Source of the DNA: Cytophagales bacterium
Lineage (GTDB): Bacteria; Bacteroidota; Bacteroidia; Cytophagales; Spirosomataceae
Reading direction: 5' to 3'
DNA length: 35,311 nucleotides
Assembly: GCA_004292855.1 (NCBI GenBank)
Contig: RDXN01000088.1
Span: 1-35,311 of the forward strand
This document shows, piece after piece, positions 24,781-31,815 of the stretch (position 1 is its first letter; each line of letters opens with the position of its first letter). Below the pieces are notes generated by a model, which made no database searches, was not told the DNA's origin, and worked only from the letters and a program-made list of their open reading frames with translations. A program made the translations under genes and the position numbers.

Positions 24781-24843
24781 CGTTCATCGAACGCATAAAG
24801 CAAGAAAAACCCGCCAGAGAGGACGGATTTGACAGTCTTTGAC

Positions 24844-24934
24844 CACCCCCTGCCCCCTCCTAAAACAGGAGGGGGTGGACTCCAGAGGAACTTTGTATAG
24901 CACCCCCTCCCGTTTTAGGAGGGGGCAGGGGGTG
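24844..24934. repeat. C/G-rich palindromic repeat, family B
   Basis: Two 34-base inverted arms (24844-24877 and 24901-24934) match at 33 positions and flank a 23-base centre. The arm begins CACCCCCTGCCCCCTCCT and ends GGAGGGGGTG, so each arm can also fold on itself around TAAAAC. It lies between the convergent ends of the lipoprotein hydrolase gene and glgB (stop at 24940) and may serve as a two-way transcription terminator, though no T run follows on either strand. Confidence 0.9.
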
Positions 24935-24939
24935 CTAGA

Positions 24940-26943
24940 TCACCCTTTCACCTTCAACACCACGGCTCCCAGCGGGGGAATATTGATACGGATCGAGTTG
25001 GCCTTGCCGTGCCAGGGCTGTGCTTCTGAAGCTGTTGGCTCGGCATTGACAACCCCACTGCCGTAGAACTCACGGGCATCGGAATTGAACAACTCGGTGT
25101 AGGTACCCGCTGCCGGAACGCCAATACGGTAGTCTCCACGCGGAATAGGCGTCATATTCAACACTACGATCACGGTTTCTTCGGGCGTGTTGCCTTTGCG
25201 GGCGTAGGTCACGATGCTGTTTTCGCGGTCGGTGGTGTCGATCCACTCGAAGCCATCGGCCTGGAATGTTTTCTCAAAAAGGGCCGGTTCAGAGCGGTAG
25301 AGGTGGTTCAGGGCTTTCACGCAGGCCGCCATGCCTTTGTGGGGTGCGTGGTCGAGCAGGTGCCAATCGAGGCTACGCTCGAAGTTCCACTCGGCGATTT
25401 GGCCAAATTCACCACCCATGAATAGGAGCTTGGTGCCGGAGTGCGTGAACATATACGAGAACAGCAAGCGCAGGTTGGCAAACCGTTGCCACTCGTCGCC
25501 GGGCATTTTACCAACCAGCGATTTTTTGCCGTACACCACCTCGTCGTGCGAGAGGGGCAGCATAAAGTTTTCCGTGAAGCCATACACCGTGCTGAACGTG
25601 AATTCGTCCAGGTGGTACTTGCGGAAGGCCGGGTCGCGCTCGAAATACCGGAGAGAGTCGTTCATCCAGCCCATCATCCACTTCATACCGAAGCCCAAAC
25701 CACCCGTATACACCGGCCTCGACACACCGGGAAAAGCCGTCGACTCTTCGGCAATGATCTGTATATCAGGATACTCTCGGTAGATAGCTTCGTTCAGTTC
25801 TTTAAAAAGCGAAATGGCGTCCAGGTTTTCACGGCCACCAAATAGGTTCGGTTCCCATTCGCCTGCATTGCGCGAGTAATCAAGATAAAGCATCGACGCT
25901 ACGGCATCGACCCGCAGGCCGTCGGCGTGGCAACGGTCGAGCCAGAACAGGGCATTAGAAAGCAAAAACGAGCGAACCTCGGGCCGACCGTAGTTGAAAA
26001 TATACGATTTCCAGTCGGGGTGGTAGCCCTTGCGCGGGTCGGGGTGCTCGTACAGGTGCGACCCGTCGAACTCATACAAACCGTGGGCATCGCCGGGGAA
26101 ATGCGAGGGCACCCAGTCGAGAATCACGCCCACGCCCGCCTGATGGAGCCGTTCTATGAGCTTCATAAAATCCTGGGGCGACCCAAACCGGCTGCTTGGG
26201 GCATAATATCCCGTAATTTGGTAGCCCCACGAGGGTGCATACGGGTACTGCATGATAGGCATGAACTCGACGTGCGTAAAGCCCATCTCCTGCACGTACG
26301 GCACGAGGGCGTCGGCGATTTCGCCGTAACTCAGTTCGCGGTCGGGGTTGGCGGGGTCGCGCTTCCACGACGCCAGATGGACCTCATAGACCGAAACGGG
26401 CGCGTTGAGGGCATTTTTAGCGGCCCGGTTTTGCATCCACTCGCTGTCGTTCCACTCGTAATAGGTATCCCAGATTTTTGAGGCCGTCAGGGGTGGCACC
26501 TCCCACAAATGCGCGTACGGATCGCCTTTCTCAACTTCGCGACCGCCCTCATGTACAATGAAATATTTGTAGGTCTGTCCGTTGCCGATGCTCGGCACGA
26601 ACACTTCCCAAATGCCCGACGAGTCCCAACGGACGTTCAAGGGGTGGCTACCTTTGTCCCAGCCGTTGAAATCGCCGATCACCGACACATACTTGGCCGA
26701 AGGTGCCCAAACGGCGAAATACGTGCCCTGCACGCCGTTGTGTTCGACCACGTGCGATCCGAATTTCTCGTACAATTTCAGATGCTTACCCGCCCGAAAC
26801 AAGTGTACGTCGAAGTCGGTGAAGCGGGAGTAGGGGCCTGCGGGGGTTGCCGGTATGGTCGGTTGGGGTTCGGGGGCCGCCTGGGTTTTGCGGGTTGTTT
26901 TTTTAGGTTGGTCCGAGTCGGATGCAGCAGTACGTTTTGCCAT
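24940..26943 (-). CDS. glgB: 1,4-alpha-glucan (glycogen) branching enzyme
   Basis: A 667-residue GH13 enzyme that moves alpha-1,4-glucan chains to alpha-1,6 branch points during glycogen synthesis. Residues 1-36 are a Lys/Ala/Thr/Pro-rich tail, then a CBM48 domain (VQGTYFAVWAPSAKYVSVIG) and the catalytic barrel: YEVHLASWKRDP, ILDWVPSHFPGD, the nucleophile Asp346 (LRVDAVASMLYLDYSR), the acid Glu399 (IIAEESTAFP) and Asp467 (PLSHDEVVYGKKSL). The C-terminal beta-sandwich ends IPPLGAVVLKVKG. The N1 domain found in the longest forms is absent, which is common in Bacteroidota. No other glg gene is adjacent. It is divergent from the GntP gene. Confidence 0.96.
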   Translation of the reverse strand: MAKRTAASDSDQPKKTTRKTQAAPEPQPTIPATPAGPYSRFTDFDVHLFRAGKHLKLYEKFGSHVVEHNGVQGTYFAVWAPSAKYVSVIGDFNGWDKGSHPLNVRWDSSGIWEVFVPSIGNGQTYKYFIVHEGGREVEKGDPYAHLWEVPPLTASKIWDTYYEWNDSEWMQNRAAKNALNAPVSVYEVHLASWKRDPANPDRELSYGEIADALVPYVQEMGFTHVEFMPIMQYPYAPSWGYQITGYYAPSSRFGSPQDFMKLIERLHQAGVGVILDWVPSHFPGDAHGLYEFDGSHLYEHPDPRKGYHPDWKSYIFNYGRPEVRSFLLSNALFWLDRCHADGLRVDAVASMLYLDYSRNAGEWEPNLFGGRENLDAISLFKELNEAIYREYPDIQIIAEESTAFPGVSRPVYTGGLGFGMKWMMGWMNDSLRYFERDPAFRKYHLDEFTFSTVYGFTENFMLPLSHDEVVYGKKSLVGKMPGDEWQRFANLRLLFSYMFTHSGTKLLFMGGEFGQIAEWNFERSLDWHLLDHAPHKGMAACVKALNHLYRSEPALFEKTFQADGFEWIDTTDRENSIVTYARKGNTPEETVIVVLNMTPIPRGDYRIGVPAAGTYTELFNSDAREFYGSGVVNAEPTASEAQPWHGKANSIRINIPPLGAVVLKVKG

Positions 26944-26966
26944 AATTGCGAAAATCAGCGATGAAT

Positions 26967-27002
26967 GATAGAGTCATTTTTTGGCATGACCTGCGTTCTA
27001 TC
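26967..27002. promoter_or_regulatory. Dyad in the glgB/gntP divergent gap
   Basis: GATAGA (26967) and TCTATC (26997) bracket a second inner pair (GTCAT / ATGAC) in the 120 bases between the two divergent starts. On the minus strand a near -7 box, TATCTTTC (27009-27016), lies just upstream of it, so the dyad would fall at the start of the glgB leader. It may be an operator or leader hairpin; the evidence is only the symmetry. Confidence 0.3.
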
Positions 27003-27063
27003 AACCGCGAAAGATAGTAAAATTTCAGGCGCGAGTCTCTTTTGCTCAAAACCCCGCCTTGTA

Positions 27064-28398
27064 ATGCCGAACACCGAGTTGCTCCTTTTGTTTGTGGCAG
27101 CCATTGCCATTCTTCTTTTCGCCATCATTCGGCTTAAAATAAATCCATTTCTGGTTCTGCCGGGCGTCGGGCTGCTCACAGGCATTGCCTCGGGTCTGCC
27201 GCTGGCCACCGTTGCCAAATTACTCGGCGACGGGTTCGGGCAAACCCTGGGCAGCATCGGCATGGTGATTGGCCTGGGCATTATTCTGGGCAATCTCCTG
27301 GCCGACGCCCGCGCTACTGAGCAAATTGCGGCTTTGTTACTCCGGGTGGTGGGGGTTCGGCGGGCACCACTCGCCGTGAACATCACGGGCTATCTGGTGA
27401 GCATCCCGGTGTTCCTGAATGCGGCCTTTATCGTGTTCATGCCCCTGCTGCGCGACCTGAGCCGCACCACTCGCCTGCCGCTCGTGACGCTCGTGACGGC
27501 CTACCTGGTGGCAGGCATCGGTACGCACTGCATTGTGCCGCCTACACCCGGCCCGTTGGCCGTGATGGGTGCCCTAAAGCTCGACCCTGGTCCGTTTATT
27601 GGCTGGGGGATGCTCGTGGCCCTGCTCCCGATGGTGGTGGGCCTCATCGCGGGCAACTATTTCGGTAAACAACCGGCCATGCAAATTGCCGAAGATGAAC
27701 AGACCGCAACCGCGCTCACACCCGCTGCCGACACCCAACCGCGCCCGTCGGGCGGTTTGTCGTTGTTCCTGCTGCTGTTTCCGATCCTGTTGATCTTGGT
27801 GGGGAGCCTGACCGCCCAATTCCTGCCCGAAACAAGCCAAGCCCGCAAGGTGCTGGCGTTTGTGGGCGACAAAAACGTGGCGATGCTTGTTGGCCTGGCG
27901 TTGGCGGGCGTAATGCTGAGTAACTATCGCCGGAAGAGTTTTGAAGAAATTGTAGCCGATGGCGGGGCCAATGCCGGTTTGCTCATCCTGATTGTGGGCG
28001 CGGGTGGCTCGTTTGGGGCCATTATCAACGGCTCCGGCATTGCCGACGCGCTCGTGGGAGCGTTGCAGGCCCTTAACCTCTCGATGTTGTGGCTGGCCTT
28101 TTTGCTCACGGCCATTTTGCGGGCAGCTCAAGGGTCGGCCACGGTGTCGGCGGTCACAACGGCCTCGTTGTTGGCCCCCATGATTGCGCCCGCCGGAGCC
28201 TCTCCGCTCATGGTGGGGCTGGCTATTTGTTGTGGGAGCATGTGTTGCTCATTCCCCAACGATTCGGGCTTTTGGGTAATCTCGCGCTTTTCGGGCCTGA
28301 ACGTGAATCAGATGCTCCGCGTGTGGACGCTCACAAGCTCCGTTGCGGGCATTGCCGGATTTGTGGTGGTGCTGATACTGAACGCGTTGCTGGGGTAG
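27064..28398 (+). CDS. GntP-family gluconate permease
   Basis: A 444-residue membrane protein with about twelve to fourteen helices, normal for GntP. Family features: the opening LRKINP-like stretch seen as IIRLKINPFLVLPGVGLLTG, IGMVIGLGIILGNLLADARA, VSIPVFLNAAFIVFMPLL, GIGTHCIVPPTPGPLAVMG, and RAAQGSATVSAVTTASLLAP, with CSFPNDSGFW near the end. Members take up gluconate or related sugar acids (glycerate, fructuronate, 3-hydroxybutyrate) with protons. The ATG at 27064 is used because the first helix begins there; a start at 26965 lies in the divergent promoter gap. No gluconate kinase is adjacent, so the substrate remains open. Confidence 0.93.
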   Translation: MPNTELLLLFVAAIAILLFAIIRLKINPFLVLPGVGLLTGIASGLPLATVAKLLGDGFGQTLGSIGMVIGLGIILGNLLADARATEQIAALLLRVVGVRRAPLAVNITGYLVSIPVFLNAAFIVFMPLLRDLSRTTRLPLVTLVTAYLVAGIGTHCIVPPTPGPLAVMGALKLDPGPFIGWGMLVALLPMVVGLIAGNYFGKQPAMQIAEDEQTATALTPAADTQPRPSGGLSLFLLLFPILLILVGSLTAQFLPETSQARKVLAFVGDKNVAMLVGLALAGVMLSNYRRKSFEEIVADGGANAGLLILIVGAGGSFGAIINGSGIADALVGALQALNLSMLWLAFLLTAILRAAQGSATVSAVTTASLLAPMIAPAGASPLMVGLAICCGSMCCSFPNDSGFWVISRFSGLNVNQMLRVWTLTSSVAGIAGFVVVLILNALLG

Positions 28399-28514
28399 GC
28401 AGCAACCTATTTCTCCATTTACTCAATAGACAAAATTTAATGTAAGGTATTCCAACTGTTTGATTCAACTTAGACTCCATCTAGTAGAACCAAACAAACA
28501 CATCGGTTTACCTT

Positions 28515-30599
28515 ATGAAACAAAACTACTACCTCCGCTTATTGTGGTGCCTTACGCTGCTGTGGATCAGCACGCTTGCATCTGTCTATGCTCAAACTTC
28601 AGGCTCCACGATAGTTAAAAATATCGTTTTAGAAACTGAAGGCACAATTCTGCCAATCATTGCAACTTCTGACGGAGGAGTTGGCCTTTTAACAGTTGGG
28701 GCCCCAAATCAGCCCATTATCCTCAATAAGATAAATGAAGAAGGCCAAATACTATGGCGTAAAAATATCACCCGCTTTGGTCGGGAGTCAGGATTTACAA
28801 GCAATCGCAGGGTCATTCAGATGATAGGCACTTCCGACGGAGGTTTTGCCCTCATCGGAACGTATCAGGAACCCGCTGTTTCGTCCTCTGACTATTCCGT
28901 AGTTGTCAAGTTTAATGCCGACGGAAATCAGGCATGGTACAAGGAAATTCTGATTCAGACCGGCCCTGTACCTAGCCGTCCCGCGCAAATCATCGAAACT
29001 GGAGATGGCGGTTATCTGGTGACCATCGATACCAACATGCCAAAAATCGTATCTGGGGTGGGTGTAGTGAAGCTAAATGCAGGTGGGAATATAGCCTTCT
29101 CTCGATATTACGATTTACCGGGTAGTAATCCTCTGGCTATGGCTAGCATACATGGCGTAGTTGAGATGAGTCCCGGCTTTGCGCTGATTGGCAGTTACCT
29201 GCCAAACTATGCTACAAACCGGACATTTGAAGAAGGCGCGATATTTCAGCTTATTACCAACAACGGTGATTTATATAAAACAAAAACCTTTTACCCGGCT
29301 GACCAACGCTTTACCGACGTTCGATACGATCCCCTCGCCAATGCGTTACTGCTTAAAACGACGAAATCAGGTTCAGGCAATCAGTCCGTTATAAAATCTG
29401 ACCTGGACGGCAATATCCTGTTTCGGTATGACCTTACAGAATCTGAAGAGTCGTCGCTAACCACCGCCAAAATCAATCTTGCTCCTTTTTCACATGACGG
29501 CTTTATCATTACCGACTCGAAAAATGGCGTTGATTTTCGTTTAACTCATTTGAATCAAAATGGGGCAGTAGTCACCAGCCAAACATTCGGTGGGAGTGGT
29601 CGAGAGTTGTTGTATGACACCCGCGTTCTTCGAGATAGTAAAATTTTACTGACAGGTCTGACGAATTCACGCGATGGCGACCTCGCCAATAGAATGCCCT
29701 CGCCCTTTAATGAACGGGTTTGGATGTTGACCTTAAATTTCCCTAGCTTCTCCACGCCAACTACCCCGCCCCCCCCTCCTACCCCAACGCCTTCCGGCTT
29801 TGCCCTCACCACCCCCACCTACGATTGCAACACTGGTCAACTCGTGCTGAACACATCGGGTGGCAACGGCTCAACCATCGAGTACCGCATCATCGGTAAC
29901 CGCGATTGGTCAACGAGCAACGTGTTCAGTATTCCCGCCCACCAACGGCAGGGAACCACGTTTACGCTCGACGCCCGGCAATCGGGGCAAGTTATGTCTA
30001 TCGGCTTCACATCGGCTTGCGGCACAACGCCCCCGCCAACGACAGCACCACCAACAAACCCACCCCCAACGACAGGCCCTCCTTTTGTTGTACAGTCAGC
30101 CACTTTCGACTGCAATACCGGGATATTGACGCCGGTCTATAGAAACGAAACTGGCCTATCTATTGAATTCCAAGTGGCAGGCATTCGCGGTTGGGGACCA
30201 TCATCAGCCTTTGTTGTGCCAACCTGGCAACGCAATGGTACTACTTTTGAGCTAGTGGCACGTCTTTCAAACGGACATGTTTCCTCTATCCAATTCACAA
30301 CCAACTGCCCCAACGCCCGCCTGGCTAGCACCGAATCAACTGCTCAACTAGACGCCCTCGTGCTGCCCAACCCCGTTTCGGGCAACGAGTTGGTTGTTGA
30401 AGTGACAGGAGCCAACGGCCAACCCGTCGATTTTGCTCTAAGCGACATGAGCGGCAAAGTACTGACAATCCAACGGGCCGAAGCCATTTCAGACCGGCAC
30501 CGGCAGACCTTGCCTGCGGGTAATTTAATTGAGGGCGTATATCTCTTGCGCGTATCGACGGGTACGCAGAGCAAAACGGTGAAAGTTTTGAAGCGGTGA
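28515..30599 (+). CDS. T9SS-exported protein with duplicated cysteine-bounded module
   Basis: A 694-residue secreted protein of unknown function. Signal peptide 1-26 (ending ASVYAQ). Residues 30-410 are propeller-like, with recurrent TSDGG / GDGGY turns (ATSDGGVGLL, GTSDGGFALIG, ETGDGGYLVT). A proline-rich linker at about 413-428 leads to a module (429-502) running from TYDCNTG to TSACG. A second proline-rich linker leads to a second copy (about 523-597) from TFDCNTG to TTNCP. The type IX secretion sorting domain occupies about 613-694 (VLPNPVSGNELVVEV, then GVYLLRVSTG and SKTVKVLKR). It should be secreted or attached to the cell surface. Confidence 0.9.
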   Translation: MKQNYYLRLLWCLTLLWISTLASVYAQTSGSTIVKNIVLETEGTILPIIATSDGGVGLLTVGAPNQPIILNKINEEGQILWRKNITRFGRESGFTSNRRVIQMIGTSDGGFALIGTYQEPAVSSSDYSVVVKFNADGNQAWYKEILIQTGPVPSRPAQIIETGDGGYLVTIDTNMPKIVSGVGVVKLNAGGNIAFSRYYDLPGSNPLAMASIHGVVEMSPGFALIGSYLPNYATNRTFEEGAIFQLITNNGDLYKTKTFYPADQRFTDVRYDPLANALLLKTTKSGSGNQSVIKSDLDGNILFRYDLTESEESSLTTAKINLAPFSHDGFIITDSKNGVDFRLTHLNQNGAVVTSQTFGGSGRELLYDTRVLRDSKILLTGLTNSRDGDLANRMPSPFNERVWMLTLNFPSFSTPTTPPPPPTPTPSGFALTTPTYDCNTGQLVLNTSGGNGSTIEYRIIGNRDWSTSNVFSIPAHQRQGTTFTLDARQSGQVMSIGFTSACGTTPPPTTAPPTNPPPTTGPPFVVQSATFDCNTGILTPVYRNETGLSIEFQVAGIRGWGPSSAFVVPTWQRNGTTFELVARLSNGHVSSIQFTTNCPNARLASTESTAQLDALVLPNPVSGNELVVEVTGANGQPVDFALSDMSGKVLTIQRAEAISDRHRQTLPAGNLIEGVYLLRVSTGTQSKTVKVLKR

Positions 30600-30623
30600 T
30601 TTCAGCAAACGGTTGACCAAGAC

Positions 30624-30725
30624 AGCCCCGTCGGGGCGACATGTCAATAGAGATCAAACAATTTAGGGGGCTTTGTCTATCCCTACCAGCTGTTGTTTCT
30701 ATTGACATGCCGTCCCGATGGGACT
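30624..30725. repeat. Palindromic intergenic repeat, family C
   Basis: Arms of 27 bases (30624-30650 and 30699-30725) pair at 23 positions. The left arm reads AGCCCCGTCGGGGCGACATG then TCAATAG, and looser pairing continues inward for about eight bases. The outer part, AGYCCCRTCGGGRC, is itself palindromic. It follows the T9SS protein stop (30599) and may act as its transcription end or mRNA 3' stabiliser. Confidence 0.82.
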
Positions 30726-30829
30726 ACATAGCGTCGTTTCGTCGGTAAAACGGGTCTGTTCATCTATACTCTTGTCAAAATGAGCTAGTTTGGTGCAACG
30801 CTCACTACAAATTTCGTTTCTTTTGTATC

Positions 30830-31687
30830 ATGAACTACCAACACTACATCATAGCCGCCGGATGCCTATTGCTTACTGGCGCAGTATCAGCCCAGGACGC
30901 CAACACATCGGGCGAAATCAAGTATGAGGTCACGCGCCGAATCGACATGTCGCAGGTGCGGGTGAATATCAACGGACAGGAGGTGCGGCCCGGGGGCACC
31001 ATGCCCGACGGTCGGACCTTCGACGTACCTCAGACCACTACGTACGGGCAATCGCTCTTATTTGCCAACGGCATGGGGAGCGAAAAACGCGATGCACCGG
31101 GGGCTATCGTGAGCACCATGACCTTTGGTAGTGGTCCGGGCGGTCCGGGTGGTGGCTCTCCCCGTGGCGAGGGCGACCGTGGCCCCGATGGCGGTCGAAT
31201 GCGTGAACGTCGCATTAATTCGCCCTTCCAAAATAATGTCTATATCGACATGGCCGCTCAGAACCAGATCACGGTTTTGGGTATCAAAAAAGATTCCCTC
31301 ACCACCGAATACTACCGTAACGACAGCCCGATTGTGCGCGACTCAACTTGGAAAGAAGACGACAAGACCAAGAAAATTTTGGGTTATAAGTGCCAGCGTG
31401 CCACGGCAAACCTGAAAAACACGCCCTACACCATCTGGTACACCACCGAACTGCCCCTTACCTATTCGCCGGTAGCCAGCCTGACACCCGAGAAAGGGGT
31501 AGTACTCCAAATCGAAAGTGATCAGGAAGCCTACAAGGCCACCAAATTTGAAGCCAAAGCAATTGACGCGGCTGCACTTCAACCCAATGCAACGGCCAAG
31601 CTCGTCTCGAAAAAGCAACTCGACGACCAACGCCGGAAGGCAATGGCGAGCTTCCGCCAGCGCATGATGTCCGAAAATCGCAACTAA
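30830..31687 (+). CDS. GLPGLI-family protein with glycine-rich insert
   Basis: A 285-residue exported protein; signal peptide MNYQHYIIAAGCLLLTGAVSA. The family core follows GEIKYEVTRRIDM and the later WKEDDKTKKILGYKCQRATA, NTPYTIWYTTELPLTYSP and the VLQIESD strand. Residues 100-128 are a Gly/Pro/Arg-rich stretch (GSGPGGPGGGSPRGEGDRGP). GLPGLI proteins are Bacteroidota-specific periplasmic proteins of unknown role, usually encoded next to a large TonB-receptor-like barrel, as here, where such a gene follows after the family D repeat. The two probably work together in uptake or envelope maintenance. Confidence 0.88.
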   Translation: MNYQHYIIAAGCLLLTGAVSAQDANTSGEIKYEVTRRIDMSQVRVNINGQEVRPGGTMPDGRTFDVPQTTTYGQSLLFANGMGSEKRDAPGAIVSTMTFGSGPGGPGGGSPRGEGDRGPDGGRMRERRINSPFQNNVYIDMAAQNQITVLGIKKDSLTTEYYRNDSPIVRDSTWKEDDKTKKILGYKCQRATANLKNTPYTIWYTTELPLTYSPVASLTPEKGVVLQIESDQEAYKATKFEAKAIDAAALQPNATAKLVSKKQLDDQRRKAMASFRQRMMSENRN

Positions 31688-31689
31688 CT

Positions 31690-31796
31690 CCGTTGGCTGA
31701 AGCCAACGGCAATGGGCGAAAAGTCCCTGCGGGACTAAACTGTACACGCAGTCCCGCAGGGACTTTTGACCTATTGCCGTTGGCTTCAGCCAACGG
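31690..31796. repeat. Nested palindromic repeat, family D
   Basis: Two 47-base inverted arms (31690-31736 and 31750-31796) around a 13-base centre. Each arm holds two palindromes of its own, CCGTTGGCTGAAGCCAACGG and AGTCCCTGCGGGACT (or its partner), so the sequence can fold either as one long hairpin or as four short ones. It fills the gap between the GLPGLI gene and the barrel gene and would lie inside their shared mRNA if they are an operon. Confidence 0.92.
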
Positions 31797-31815
31797 TTGA
31801 CGAAGAACCCTTACC

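Noticed and set aside
26967-27002. Possible decayed family A palindrome
   Set aside because: It shares only a TCATTTTTTGGCATGA-like core by chance; the GTCATCCCGA and GAGGGATCT blocks are missing.
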